Assembly (NCBI GenBank): GCA_900073065.1 | Contig: FJOG01000014.1 | Span: 1,166,803 to 1,230,802, forward strand | Direction: 5' to 3' | From: Phialocephala subalpina | Taxonomy: Eukaryota; Ascomycota; Leotiomycetes; Helotiales; Mollisiaceae | DNA: 64,000 bases | Part shown: positions 1 through 13,721 of the stretch, one piece after another | Position numbering within the stretch: position 1 is the stretch's first letter | How the letters are laid out: every line of letters starts with the position of its first letter | Notes under the pieces: generated by a model | Databases searched by the model: none | Told to the model about the DNA's origin: nothing | Seen by the model: the letters and a program-made list of their open reading frames with translations, nothing else | Program-made: the position numbers and the translations under genes

Positions 1-2434
1 TATCTCGATGTTTCTAGAGAGGAAGGTCATGTGTGGTGAGCACGATGCCATCACATCTCGACGAGCTTCTGGAACCTGGAGAACAGCGACGAATGGGTTG
101 CTGGCCTCACTTCTTTGACCTTGTTCTAGGCTTCTCGAACGCTGCTGAAGGCCCGAAGAAGGTCCCTGAACAAGGACCTTCAGGTCTCCTCACAGCGCCG
201 ACCGTTGACCCACAGGCTTCACTTGCCATCTTTCTCACTCGACTTCATCAACCAGCAAATGCAACGACTCGCAAACAGCCTCAACAAGTGGGCTCCTCTC
301 TTCACCCCATCAATCTCGGAAATTGCCTGCTCATTTCTCACTCCAAGGTCCAAATTTACCCGCCGCCATCAAGCTTTCCGTTTCCAGGTCAGGTTTGAGC
401 GAACGAAACTTAGGTGAAGTTAAACCTTTTCGGGGAATTTAATTTCGCTACTGTTTTTGGTTAGGGTGTATGCGAGGCGAGGCGGGTCGCCAAATGCAGG
501 GGGATTTTTCTTTGTGGCCTGAGGATGAGAGAAGAAAAGCCAAAATCTGCTCGGAACAACTTCCTTATTTTGGAAGCGAGATTGGGGAGGTGAGAAGGCT
601 TGGGGGCGTGGACGAATTGGGACGAGGTGCATGTGATGGATACTGGCCTTGAAGTCGAGGCATGTAATCGTTGGAGAGATGGAGTTGTGACTCCGTGACC
701 GCGACATGAAGTGTGTTATCTTGCAGCGCGTGAGAGAGCGTGATGAGGATGTCTCTCGACCGTGCTCATATCGAAGTCTCTTCGGGTTGGAGAGACGAGG
801 AGGTGGATGTTGGTACCTCATGCCTATGGATTTGCAGAGCACGTTTAGCTGCATCCAAACTCTCTGCAGACTCTACGCAAGCCCAAAGCATCTTGGGACT
901 GACAGGTGGCTGTAGGCTGCAAGCCGTTCCCATAACATGTTGACCAATGCAGTATGCAAGGGTATCTTGTTCGTTGAGTTGTTCTTGCTACAGCTTCTTA
1001 TATACTCGTACTTTTTACCGCATGCTTCGCTTGGTCCAGCCTTGTTCCTGATTGACTTGTGGTGAATATGCTTGCAGCACAAAGACAACGCCTGAGATTC
1101 AGGTATTGAGTCAGTACTTAAAGAGTCACAATCGTGCTTGTTGCAGTTCGTTCTTTCACTCGGAGCACGCATAGAGCGCTCTCCACTATCGATGTTTTGA
1201 GTGAACAGACTAGCTAAGACTCTATCGCCGATGGTCAACTCTATCGCTTGCGAAAAGGTGCCTCACCAAACGAACATCAGCATCTCCCATCTCAGTCATT
1301 GTCCATACCTTTGGCCATTCTTGATATGAATTACCCCCATGATTCTTTGGCTCTGTTCGATGTTTCATCTTGATGTCAGTCCCACGGCTATCATGTTGAA
1401 CATCGTTGCGAATAAGTTTCAAATGAGTATGTCAGTCACATTTCAAGAGGCAGTATCGGACGGTGATGAGCGCACGCAAAAGCGGAGCCAAACGTTGGCT
1501 ACAGGAAGTCATCTATGTCTCCGAAGTTAGATAGTCTCCTTCACCCTAACGGTGACAAACGCGCTGATTTGCTAGAAGTCGAAAGATTTGAAGTAATATC
1601 ATCTTAAAGACATGACTTCGATCTGCTCCTACTCAAGCCACAATGTCCCAATCTCTTTCAGATCTTTTCAAGTGCAAAAGTCCCAAGACCACAGCGTTAG
1701 CCGGCCGAGTCTCGTAGCGAGCACCAATCTTTCCCCGCTTGCAATGCCGAAAATTCCATCAAAAAATATATATAATATATTGCAATGCCCGAGGAGTTCG
1801 CTAGCCATCATAACCAGTAAACTCCTCAGGCTGGCAGATTTTTGCATATTTAATGTTATACGGATGATGGTTGGCAGCTCATCTATAGGCCGTAGTGGAG
1901 CCGGTGTAGGATCTAGAAGCTATGCTCATGGACAAGGTACCTGATCACACATCCCTGATTTAGCTATATCATACAGAATTGGGCATCCTCCAGTATTGGG
2001 AATGGCTGCGGAGCTTTGTGTGCTATATTCTTTTGCTGTCAACTTCTTTGCTGGCTGTCTTCTCTTTCAACCAATGTCAAGTGGTGTCTGGTACGAGTGT
2101 GGACAGGAGCGTCTCGGCTTACAATTTGATGTGCTTCAAGAGAACCAAGCAGAGATTGAGTAAAATGAAAGCTCAGTGGCTGTAAACATTGCACAACGTT
2201 TTCGAATGGGTGTCTTTTGACTGCACTAAAAGTTTCTGGATTTTGCGTTCGGGCGTAAATACCTTCGTCCCTCCTCATTGTCTAACTCAAACTCCAACAT
2301 GGCTACCCAGGTAAAATCTTCCCAATCAATCGTGTGAGCATAGCAACTACTTCCTCCCCATCTGAAATGACTGTATTCCGAATAGCACCTAATCTTGTTT
2401 TCGCTTCCGTGCAAATGACTGCGTGTACGGATTA
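1..2434. other. Gene-poor left edge, no gene resolved
   Basis: No open frame here has a recognisable domain. A coding-like stretch on the plus strand at about 40-417 (frames containing SFWNLENSDEWVAGL and SLDFINQQMQRLANSLNKW) could be the end of a gene entering from the left. I could not join its frames with convincing splice sites. The part around 1755-1860 is AT-rich with TATATAAT runs. The rest looks like intergenic sequence. Confidence 0.3.
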
Positions 2435-4150
2435 TCAGCGGGTCTTTTCGTCCCCCCTCTGTGGAGTCCACATCTGCGTTCGAAGAGGTTTCGGGTTACT
2501 TAACCTTGAGCTTGAGGGTGTGCGAGTAAGCTCAAGATCTCCTAGCTTGCCCCAATTTTCCTTTTTCACCTCTGCACCGAGCTTGAGGAGCATTGAGACT
2601 ATGTCAGCGCTTGGGTCAAGTGACATCCCAAACCAGACGTAGCACTGTGTTCGTTGTTCGAGTAGTAAGGTTGCTGTTGTATTGGCTAGGTAGGGTTGCC
2701 GTGCGAGATTCGCACACACGTAGCAGGAACAAGGCGAAATCCTTGAACGATAAGACCATACCTTCCGCCAGTGGCATATGTTCCATGTGTCTAAACCATT
2801 GATTGCCATAAAAGGTGTACTTAGTCATTAAATCGTCGGTTTCATCGAGAAACCTCGTTTGCAATGCGTGACTTTCAGTGTCCGCATCAGCGTAAGACGC
2901 ATATACCAGAATATTAGTAGCTTCTGATCGAAGGTCCGCCATACCGGGGCCGCCAGCACCCAGATTCATATTTCTATAAAGCATCCAGTTGCTAGATTGC
3001 ATCAAGGATACGTAGGGATCAAATTTGGTCTCTCTTGTAAGATCCAACAAGGTTATCCAGCGTGTATTTTCTTCGAGAAAGTCGCGAGTCGTTCGGTGTA
3101 TATACTTCACAAGAGAGTCCGTACAGACAGTGCTATGTATCAAGGTGATTGGTACCTCCAGGAGGAAAGCATACCTGGCTGTCAAATGTACCTCCGTTTG
3201 CTGGCATTTGGCGATAATCGCTTCTGGTGATAGGGAGCAGAAGGTACCACGATCTATAGATTCTCCATTGACAGCAAGGTATAGCTCCAAAAGGTTAAGA
3301 CCGACGTCTCCGTCAAATCCATCGTCGACAGATAGTGAATCGGTTATTATTGCTGCCTTTGGTCGTGTTTTAGTTCCCATTTCGTGAACAGCCCGAGTGA
3401 CCTGCAATGCCTTGGAGGCCCACACGCGGTAGATAGGCTCAATCCGGTGCATTAGATGTTCGTACAATAGCTCCAGATCCTCTAGAAGACTTCGCAAGCG
3501 GTTCCAAAGATCTGAAATAATATATTGATTTCTGATACCTTTCAGAAGATCTTTGACAACTATCCAAACCCATAGAAAAAACCATCCGCCTTCTTAACAA
3601 TTTCCCGAATCAGCTTCTCTCCTTGGTCGGACTCTTGCCTTTTAAGTCGCCTATATGCCGTGTTTTCATTGAATTTATCCTCGGTGTATCTCTCGATATC
3701 GTTGAACGTGAGGTTTTGGAGCTGCAGTTGAGGATGTGCGTCGAAAGTGTCCTTGAAGACCATCAAAGGCCTACTTGGTACGCAGAATTTGATACTGGAC
3801 AAGCCCAAGTCGATGCTGCTTGTGAGCAACCTAGCAAGGTCTTCGTGATCGTCATCAAACTCGTCCAAGCCGTCGACCAATAGAGTTATCTAGACTGGAA
3901 TCCTCTTCTGCTCAATCAATAATTTGAAGGCTTTTTCCAACCCAGCCCAGGTCCATGGATCTACCCAGAGGCTCACGGCGGATCCCGCAGCTTTCGAGTA
4001 CAACTTGGCCCACTTCACGGGCATCGCCATTGGCACGAGATCCGGTATCTGTTCTAAAATCTGGAAAAGAAGGGCGCGAAGCAAAAGAAATCAAAATTCG
4101 TTGCTCTCGAAAAGGAAGCCACCCTCTGCCACCACTTTTGCACACCTTCC
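2435..4150 (-). pseudogene. Decayed NACHT/NLR-type gene with DUF7791-like region
   Basis: This is a relic of a fungal NACHT NTPase of the group that carries a DUF7791-like segment after the NACHT domain. Reading on the minus strand, the pieces are: LLRALLFQILEQ before about 4084; the Walker B-like motif LLVDGLDEFDDDHEDL near 3880; IKFCVPSRP (sensor-like) near 3780; KADGFF near 3580; LLYEHLMHRIEPIYRVWASKA near 3450; and an ankyrin-like end, ADIVSMLLKLGAEV, near 2600. The frame is broken several times. There is TGA at 4091-4093 and TAG at 3890-3892, both in the frame of the flanking pieces. A frame change falls at a run of six A (3576-3581, plus strand), just where the family has GVFLWV. A further frame change lies near 2720. 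No Walker A motif was found upstream, so the N-terminus is lost or unreadable. Such proteins are linked with non-self recognition; that is family knowledge, and this copy is unlikely to work. Confidence 0.75.
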
Positions 4151-5697
4151 TCAACCAAGTCAATCCTCGAGCTCGCGACACTCGTCGATACGCGGGAGGG
4201 AAGGAGCAAGTCTCGAGTCTCGTGGTTGATGACGCAACGAAACGCAATTAAACAGAACTTGGAAGCGTTCAAAAACGGAAGTCACACTCTTCTCGAGCAA
4301 GTACAGTATAACCCCCCATCGGATTCTCAATCTCCCTTCCTTCCAACGTTCTCTCGATGAAAGAACCAGCTTGATGTGATGCAGCTCCAATACGGACTTC
4401 AATGCACGCTCATAATCTAGCTTCAGACGAACTTCGTTATCACGTTGCATGTAGTTGTCAACTCTTTGAATGAATTTCCGTCTTGTGAGCACCTCCCTCT
4501 CCGCACTGCGATGCTGGCGTCTCGTCATTCTGCAGCTCTGCTTGTAGAAGGCACCTGAAGGAAACGAAGATGAGCACGACATATGTCGTCTTCGTCGTCG
4601 GTGTACTGCATGTTATGGCAGTCGTAATGGGTCTGGTTGCACTCCTTGCTCGCATGAAGGAAAACGTTTATACTCGAAACGTCTCGCTGCTTTACCACCC
4701 TCATGTATTCGAGTCATTCGTTTCAGGTTATGACGCATCGTGAGCTTGAGTGAATTGCAACGCAGCAGAAGATCAACAACTATTCTAATCACAAGGGTAC
4801 GGACTTTGTAGAACCCAAAATGTCTGGCTTTGTGGTGGGCAGCATTTCTATGCTCTCCAAGTTTGATTCATTTGTGCATTCTTCAGACAATGAAGCCTGG
4901 AATTTGCTTGGATGCAGATGGATATGCTGCTTGGACATTATGGCCATGAATACATCTTTGAGCAATGAAATCTATTTTCTGGAATGCTTTCAGAACTTGA
5001 TTCTTGTGCAAAGTACTCAAAAGTTAATCCAAAGAGAATAGCCCTTGGATTGTTTACATCTACTTTAATGGATCTCAGACATCACAAGCAGGAAAAATGA
5101 CCCCAATGGGCAGGAACAATAACACCAAAAACATCGAGGCACTCGCCCCGCATCAAGACGCATATCACAGACAATATCACATGCATACAGAACATTAACA
5201 TCCAGACAAATATATTTTTCATCTCATCTACATCTGCCCCTCCCCTCTCTCTACAGAGTATATAAATACACCAAACCACGAGAATCCTCCCATTAACATC
5301 TAACAACAGGGTATCTCGCACAAAACATCGAAAGAAGAAACACTTCCCAACTTATCCCCCATCCCCAATCAAACCACCCAATCGCCCCATAAGCACCAAA
5401 CCCATCTTACAAGTCCAACGAATGACAAATATGGAACAGCGCGTCTCGCGTATTGGGGTTTCTGACCAAAATACACATTAAACTCCATCCCACCCATTCC
5501 TAATGGTACCCATAAAGGCGCGAGCCAGGCCCATTTCATATTGTAACGCCGTATTACCCCTTCCGAAAACAGGCAAGCAAATAAACAAATGGTCCTAAGG
5601 AAAACGAACGGTCGAAGTAGAAGCTAGCGAGCGTAACATCTCTCATCCCAAGACTCCGTGAACGGGGAAGAAAGACGAAGGTGAGAAGACGAGGAGA
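4151..5697. other. Intergenic region between NLR relic and apsA 3' end
   Basis: No supported gene. Frames on the minus strand at 4160-4655 may hold further remnants of the NLR relic's N-terminus, but no motif could be confirmed. The part from 5050 to 5697 is downstream of the apsA stop codon and probably contains its 3' UTR. Confidence 0.4.
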
Positions 5698-8600
5698 TCA
5701 GAAGCCTCGGAAAGGATCATACCCCGCCCCTTCATCATGTCGTCCGTATTCTTCTTCTCCCGCCGTCTTACTTCCCCCACAATAATCCTCACTCACCCTC
5801 CCCCTACTACTCCCATAAAAACTCTCCCTATCCCTCTGTCTACTCCTCCTCCTCCTCTCCTTACTCCTCCTCCTATGCATCCCCACAAAGTCCATCTCAT
5901 CCTGCTCATCCGGATAATCATCAAACCTACTCAACGCCATCGGACTTATAAAAGCCTCCATCCGCATCGTACCTACTGCGTCGAAGAAATTATTCGTTGG
6001 ACGACCGGAAGCGTCAGAGGTGCGGATTGAGGAGCGGCCGGAAGAAAAGTTGGGTTGTGTGCCAGCAATGGAGGAGGAGGGGAGGGATTGGTTGTAGATG
6101 TCGGAGGAGCCGGTTGTTCCTACTGAGAGGCCGGCTGTGCTAGATGTTGGGGCGTGGCCGCTGGAAGCTGGACCGGAGAAGCCACTGGATGCTGGACCAG
6201 AGAAGCCGCGGAATGAAAGGGGAGGAGGGACGCGTGAGCCGGTGTTTGATCTCTTGCGGCTGTGTGTTAGAGGTGGACCGTAGCTATCTCTTCCTCCTCC
6301 TCGGTCAGTGAACCGGGGGACGATTGGTGGATCAGCTGCAATATCTGGAACTCCGTCCGTACGCCCCGAGTATATAGATTCAGCTTCGCGGATCGAGTCT
6401 TGTTGGGAGGAGTGCACGGAGGTCGGACCTTGGCGCGCGTTCATGGTTTTCCCTTTGGCGACGCGGATCGAGTCTCGGATGCCGGCTTTGCGGAGACGGT
6501 TTCCTTGTCGGGGAATTTCGAAATCGGGAACTGTGGGGACGGGGAGGGGTGCTTGCACGATTTCTGGGACGGCTTGGGAGGAGTGGGCGAGGAAGGAGAG
6601 GGCGGTTAGCCAGACGTAGTGGCGTTCTGCTGATACAGCTGTGAATTTCAAGGCTCGAGCTGGGGTGAGGATTAGGATGGAGCGGTTGAAGAGTGGTGCT
6701 GAGCCTTTGGGTGGTGGGTTGTCATCTTTGACGTCGAGAACGGATTGGATGGTCACTATTGATGTTAATATTCGAGGTATCACAGACATTTCGAGCAACT
6801 TACACTTTCGCCCAGTCTTGCCCATCAAGGCAGAACCAGATGTCGGTTGCTTGCTGGACCACATCACAGCTCGCTCATACGGTGCAAGCCAAACCCATCG
6901 CTTATGACGAACACCATTGGCATTATCTCCCTCCATACCATTGTTCTCAGACACACCAAACGACTTGCGCCGTCTGACATACTTGAACATCCATTCTCCA
7001 ACCATGGTTTGGGCAATAGCATCTACAACGCTCGTAGCCTGGTTTGCGGTTCCGACAGAGCCATTACCAGTATTAGCAGTGTTGCTCGTGTTTGCCGTGT
7101 TCGTCGAAGGCTGTGGTCGATGAGATCTGTATCGGCTGCTTCCAGTGTCCCTCATGTAACGAGGAGTCGTAACATCATTGTTCGGCATTGGAGGCAATTG
7201 TGGACTTTCAGGAGCTTCTGTCGATGCAGACATTGGTGGTGGTGATCGACTGCCTTGGCGACGATATGCTCGGCCACCTCTTGGAAGAGCAGCAGCAGAT
7301 CTGACCTTTCGAATGCTGTTTGCACGGTAATGACCTCTGCCTCCGCCTCCTCGTCCATAAGTTGGGCTTCTGTTCCCGTCACTTGGAGCACTAGCACTGA
7401 TTGGAGGTCTCCTTGAGCTTGCTCTGGTCGGAATTGGGAAGGGTGGCTCCTTGACAGGTTCTGGGAGACTGGGGCTTCGAGAACGACCTTGATGAGCTGC
7501 AACACCGCTCTGAATCAATGCAGCTCGGCGCATAGTACTGGGTTTGTTGTTCGTCACCAAAGTCAATGGCTTGTCAAGTTGACGAACTGCAGACTTTCCA
7601 CCCCTCGACGGAAGTGCTTGAACTTCCGGCAATGAGTAGTCACCGTTTGCATCCTGATGAGCAACATGTCTCGAGCCCCTGTGAGGTCTCGAGACCTCGG
7701 AGAGCTCCACGTTCTCGGGAACTGAAGTGGGTCCAGATGATACCCGTCGACTTGGCTTTGGCGCACCAGCCTGGGGCTTTGGAGCTGAAAGAGCAGTTCT
7801 GAAATCATTATCGCTCATATCTGCATCGGCGAAATCATCTGCATCATCTGAGCTCACATTGTCGAATCCTGCAAACAAGCTGCTGATTCTGTGAGGGCGT
7901 CGAATGGATGTCCTGTCTTTAGACAATGGCCCATCGTCGTTGTTACCAGGATATGCATCCCGAGTCACTTCCGGGAGTTGCGGTGGTGATGAAGGGATTT
8001 CTTGATCCAAGCTTGTGCGACTCTTCACGCGACGTGGATTTCTTGGTGGCAGATTACCAGGCACAGGAGAGAAGCGTTTGATCTCCTCAGCAGTTGGTTC
8101 TGGAGAAGGAGGTTTTGATGATATTGAGCAAGGCTGAAGGTGGGGTGGGAGTAAGTTTATTCGCTGGGCAACTCGAATCTCTTCCGTTTGCACAGAAATT
8201 GACCTCGTCGGGATGGGTACTTGCATAGAGACCTGACACCCAGCGTCCTTGAAATGCTGTGGCAGGAGAGCCTCGCGCGGTGTAGCTGGAGCCGAATTTG
8301 GAGGATGAAGCTGAATTGAAGGAATCGGGATCGGTGCAGGTGGTGGGGCTCGTCTGGGAGATTGAAGTGGGATTTCGGGAGCATCTGTTTGTGTAGAAAT
8401 TGAGGTCATTTCTGGCACCTTTTCTTCCGCTGGTGGAGGTGGGGGAGCTCTCGTAGGAGATATAGGCGTCCGTGGGGGACTTAAAGGATCATCTATCGTC
8501 TGCGATGCTGAAGATACCATCGATAAGGTCGCTGGAGGCTCAATCACCAAGGGAGGGTTGGCATGAACGCGCTTTCTCCGTTGATTTGCCTCAATCTCCC

Positions 8601-9952
8601 ATTCTCGATGAGCGGGTTCCTGTTGTCGCTCCATCTTGGGAGAACCATTCACACCATTGACCGGCAGAGCCTCGACGACTGGAACAACCTCAACAGGTGC
8701 CAATTTCGGCGATGGAGGAGGCGAAAATTGAACACCAGTATCGACATACTCGACCTTGACGGGCGGAGTTTCATCATCCTCCATGATGCCGCCCTCGAGC
8801 CTTTCAAGCACGGCCTGCTGAGCCAGAATTCTGCCACGCGCTACACTGCCTGGGCGCATCAGACTTTCGATGCTCTGATTACGACGGTGGTGCTTCGACA
8901 TAACGCTTTCCCGACTCTGGGTTCGCTTGTGAAGGACAGAAAGGACGCTTTCACGACCATCATGATCAGTTTGGTCTTCATCTTCGTCCAGATCCAGCTC
9001 ATCTGCCAGGCTCATACCATTCAATTTAGTTCCTCCATAGCCATTGGGTCCATTGAGCATCGAGAATCGAATGCTGTTGGTCATGCTCATGGTACGAATG
9101 CTACCAGCATCGCTTCCATGGCCATTCACAGGATCCCGTGAGGCCTCTTCCAGCTCACTTTCCGGTTCCAGGTGGCCATTTTGTTGATCAGCTTGGAATG
9201 AAGCAACCTCGTCAAGGACAGTCTTCAGTCGACTTTCGGCAATATGGACCTTTCGCTCGAGTTTGCGTTTTTCCTCTTCCCAATTATCCTTGTCGTTCGA
9301 CCACAGCTCGTGTACCCTGTCCGAGTCCTCCTCCTGGCTTCGAATCTTCTTTTGTGCAGCTTCCAACCTCTTACGCGTTTCATTATGGGTATCTACAGCC
9401 TCATCGCGTTCCCTTGCAAGTTCCGAAAGTGCAGAAGATGTTCCTCCCTCTAGAAGAGCCAATTGGCGTTTTATGGACCTATTTTCCTTCGAGGTAGACA
9501 ATAGCGTGGCTTGGAATTCTTCGTGTTCCCCCCGCGTCTCGTGGAGCTCAGCCTCTAAATTTTCAATCGTCTTCGTCTTTTCTTCTTGGTCTCTGCGAAG
9601 CGCGAGAATCTCCGAAACAAGATTCGCGTGAAGTGTAGGAGTGAAGCGGCGTGGATCCAGAATTGAAATACTACACTAAGTGTCAGTGGAAAGTAAGTAC
9701 ACTAGCACAATATCCTCACCTTTCGTCGTTGGACACGTCTCTGGAATCTCGACGACCTTTCTCACCTGAAGGCATTGGCGGAGGAGACGATGATGGCCCT
9801 GGGGAAATCGACTTCTGTCGAGAAGATCTGCGCGATCCGCGTGAAGGGGTTCGGTATGGAGTATCTGTAGGTGTTGGAAGAGAGGCTGCTGCTGCCGCAG
9901 CATACTCGTCTTCCGTCTCCCATTCCTTCATTTTGCCGATTGATGGCGACAA
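5698..9952 (-). CDS. apsA: ApsA/Num1-type cortical anchor protein with C-terminal PH domain
   Basis: Cell-cortex protein of the ApsA (Aspergillus)/Num1 (yeast)/Mcp5 family. The family anchors dynein at the plasma membrane for nuclear positioning. Three exons are predicted: 9720-9952, 6804-9670 and 5698-6755, giving 1385 residues. Exon 1 starts MSPSIGKMKEWE. The first intron (9671-9719, GTGAGG...GTGTAG) joins it to a coiled-coil-like stretch (SEILALRRDQEEKTKTIENL). A long Pro/Ser-rich disordered middle follows. The PH domain lies near residues 950-1110, with AIAQTMVGEWMFKYVRR, WVWLAPYERAVMWSSKQP, QSVLDVKDDNPPPKG and ERHYVWLTALSFLAHSS as landmarks. The second intron (6756-6803, 48 nt, GTAAGT...CAATAG) interrupts the PH domain. 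It is a multiple of three and stop-free, so a plain ORF reads through it and adds 16 residues. Splicing restores GKTGRKLTIQSVLDV, which fits the family better. The C-terminus is Arg/Ser-rich and contains a duplicated GFSGPASS. Confidence 0.9.
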
Positions 9953-12900
9953 ATCGGTGGTGACAGGACAACACCTCTCGGTCGAGTTTTTGTTACCCGT
10001 TCGACATCAATGGGTCCAATTCGAAGTTGTATTGTGGATTGTTTCGTCAGAGTTGTAAAGGGACCTCGAATGATCCGATATTCCTGCGATTATCCTGGAC
10101 CAATCCGTACTGGGACCGTTTCGGAGTAATTTTGATTGCTTGGATCGGCACTGAGTCGAATCGGGATGAAAACAATGCAACTGGGCTTAGAAACGCTTTG
10201 GCATAAGTCAGTACATAAGTTTCGAGGAAACAAGGGTACCATGAGCCGCGCATGGCATTTCTTCGAGAAACCAACCGGATATATACAAATGCACTGAAAA
10301 AAGAACAGTCAATATGACAAAGATTAGACTGATCGCGAGAAAAGACTGTTGAAGAAATTAGCCCAAGTCGTGAATTGCGTACTGAGATTGGATACAAAAT
10401 ATCCCGAGCTTGGACCTCGACGCCTAGTTACCTTTCAAGACACCGCCGAGATATGCGTATGCCGTACAATACCCAGAAAAGTTTCGAGGGCTTTGTCTAC
10501 TGGTTTTCCATGCTCAGAAGTTTGTTCTATCAAGCCTTGTTCTATCTACGTGTGATAGCTGAACTGTGGCCGTCTCTCGTAATTCATATCTATTCGGTCC
10601 CCTCTCTATTGCAGAATGGGCGCGTTTGAGGAGATGCGGAAGGTCTCTTGTGGGCTATATGTGAGACAGAGCAATAACAGTCTTCAAGACCGCAGGAAGA
10701 GTAGGCGAGGGCGACGGCGATTGAGGTTCGTATCTCTCGTGGTTTACTGTCCATTGAGCAATTAGCCTTGGTTTCGAGATGACCATTGTGTCTTCCGGGC
10801 GTGTTTGGGACGACACTGAGGTTTCTGAACGAGTGGACGAGCCATTGTATAACTCAAATCACGATGTTTTGAAAGGGCACAAACGTGCTTACCCGTATAT
10901 CAGATTCGCGTCAGAAAAGCAAATACTTATGACGGAAAAGTTCGTCCCAAGGTTACCTCGAAAAATGACTGGCCGTCAAGTTCGAGTACAAGCTCGAAAC
11001 CAATTGAAGTCGTTGTCTCGTCGCACAGCAGAAACAGAAGAATACAGAGATGATGCAGACGCAGCAGGATCAGGAGAACAGAGCAACCAAACGCGTAGGA
11101 GGGCGAGGGCAGAGGAGAGGACTCGAAATGAAGCAGCACTCGAAGGCTTCGGGGAATAATTCTCTACGTTCGAGCCGTCGCGAGCCCATTTCTCTCCTAC
11201 CGGTTGCTGGATCCATGACTGTTCAAAACCCGGGACAACGCCTCAGCTAGAAGCAGTTAGAATGAGATGCAATTCCAGGGGTTAGTTGGCGGGGGTCACC
11301 TCGCATGGGAAAAGAGTGGGTGAGGTTTGATGAGGTGAAGGGTGGTCAAGTCAGGGGATACCAACAAGCTAGAGTCAAAGAATACTAGAGCTGGCACGCT
11401 GGACGAGGTTAGCAAGTCGGGTCGTGCGTACGCGACTGCACGAACGCATCAACACGGCTACTTTCAACGCAAGAGAACGCACAGATTCCAACACTATACA
11501 CTATCACGCGGCAGCAGAAGAACCTTCACTTCAAGCTTTACCAGACGGTTCAGAGAACCCGGTACAGAGTAAATCTGCCATGATAGAACGTGCAGATTCA
11601 CGCAACTGGGGCTGTTGTCGTCGGCCCCAAATGCAACCTGGTTACCGTGAGCACTGTGGAGTTGCAACACTGATCAGAATGGAGTCTCCCAGGGCCGTTA
11701 ACTGGTTGATGGGCTGTGATCATGGATCCTTCAAGGCTTCGGATGGAAGCCGAAGGACGAGGGGTGCCCAGAGGAGTGACCGCAGGAAGCACCAAGAGGA
11801 ACGTCGACTTGTCGACGGGCTGCTGTCGGATTGTCCTGATATCTCCACCACTCATAGTCTTTCCCGAGGGTGATTTAGCAACGACAGGCTGTGGATTTTG
11901 CTCCTGTCGGTAGATCATTGGGCAGCAGGGCCAAAAGTCTGCCGCAGGCCTCTCAGGACTCCCGCGAGCACTGTTCAGCAGCCAGACAAGCAGCAAAGCT
12001 AAAAAGACGCGTGACGATTCAATAGAGATGCGGTTAGCAGCTGATTCTTAGGTGTTTGAGAAGGCGCCAGCGAACCAGCAGTCCAGATGGGCCGTTCCGG
12101 AGCGCCCATAACAGGCTGGCCCCAGTGACCACACGGTGACCACAGAAAGCAAGAGCCAGAGGAAGAGCCCGGAATTCTCGAGGTGCAGCCGGAGCGCCGG
12201 TAAAGATAGGTGCATGCGCGAAGAGGGGCTTGTGTGAAGGATTTGAAGATCGTGGAGTTGGGAACTGGTGAAGGCTGAACGCTTGAAGATCACGAACTGC
12301 TCACGGTGCACACGAAGGGGACTTTTCAGACAACTCGCGATTGACAAGGACGGGGACCTTCGGAACGGCCGATCACGCTCGTTTTGAGAGTATCGGTTGT
12401 GCCTCGAATCCTTGAGCCTCTCGAGGGGAGTGGGATTTTTGGCTTGGCAGGAGCTGGATTGTGCTTGCTTCGACCGACAAGGGCGTGACATAAAATTGCA
12501 CGGCCTGATATGCGTGTGATGTGATGGCCTTGAAGGCGATGCATGTTGGACCTCTCCATGTCACTTCCCCAACTGAGAGAAATCCGTTATTAAATTATAT
12601 CCCGCCGCATACGCAAGTACTGTATCGAATGTCGGTTTGATTTCCCGTTGCCCTCGTCAAGAGAGTTCGCGAGGATGTTGAGTTGGGGTTTCACGATGCA
12701 CGTGTTTTTAACATTTCGATACCGGTATCTCAAATGCAGTCTCGATGGAGGCACGATCTTCGTCCGAAGCTGCATAGCCCAGACCCCGGCCGTCAATTTC
12801 AATGAATTCTTTTTCCAGATATGCGGTCAAAGCACTTCCAATTCCCTTCATCATCAATGACGCTGCCTCATTCGTCAGCCTCCATTGTTATATGGCTTAT

Positions 12901-13721
12901 GCCTCTTCCCATGCGTGACGGTCCTCGTTCATGCCTCGAGTTTCTCTCAACCCGACACTTCGGTTCTCTTCCGGATAGTGCAAGACACTGCTGCCGCAGA
13001 TACATGATCAATGACTCTCATATGCAGCCCGATCATTTCCAATCTACAAAATCATTTCCCAGACGCGTGGTACCGCAAGCAGCAAGCAGGTTCACAGACA
13101 TCCTCGCGATCCCCTCATCGCCTAGACTCCCCTTGAACATGACCCTTGATTCACCCAACATCGAGGCGCCATCCCCGAAATTACGACCGTCTCCACGCGA
13201 AAGCTCCGTGCGTTTCAACACGGTATACCCCACCATCTTCCTTGTAGCCCCATCTTTAATTGAAAAGTATATTAAGATTTAAAAAGATAGCGTGCCGAAC
13301 TCCTTTTCACAAAGATCCTGCCCAGGACTCGCTTCGAATAAACTCTCTTCCCGTCAAACGTCTAATTTCCCGACGAGACAGAGATGCTTCCGGTGAGCCT
13401 CAAACGGACTCGAACCAGGTGGCTTCAGCCTGTGGCGTTGGAAACATCACATGCAAATTAATACAAGGGATTCCAAGGAAGAACTGCCAAAAAACATCAG
13501 AGCGTGCGTGCATTGCATCTCAAAATAGGACGAATATGAAGGGTCGTTAACCGAGCACATAATCGACTTTATAACCTCGACTGCCGGTACATCACAAGAA
13601 TCGTCTACAGATCAGCCTCTAACTCGATTATCTACACGAGGAAGTCTAAACTGTCAGGCCTTTCAGCTGACAGCAGTCAGTTAACCTACAACCCTAGCAT
13701 CCTGAGTCCCAACTTTCAGCT
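9953..13721. other. 3.8 kb stretch without a supported gene
   Basis: The first part should contain the apsA promoter and leader. Modest open frames exist. One is plus 10779-11159, ending in a charged segment with TRRRARAEERTRNEAALEG; another is minus 13033-13236. Neither has a domain, and neither can be extended by clear splice sites. I do not annotate them as genes. Confidence 0.35.

Noticed and set aside
4160..4655. N-terminal Walker A part of the NLR relic
   Set aside because: I looked for a GxxGxGK(S/T) motif in all minus-strand frames upstream of the NACHT piece and found none.
11279..11305. Short resemblance to the 5S rRNA 3' half
   Set aside because: The match is limited to a G-rich GTTAGTTGG...GTCACC stretch; the 5S internal promoter and 5' half are absent.
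13405..13440. tRNA T-arm lookalike (GGTTCGAGTCC on the minus strand)
   Set aside because: The T stem has only two Watson-Crick pairs, and no matching acceptor stem or D arm lies at the right distance.
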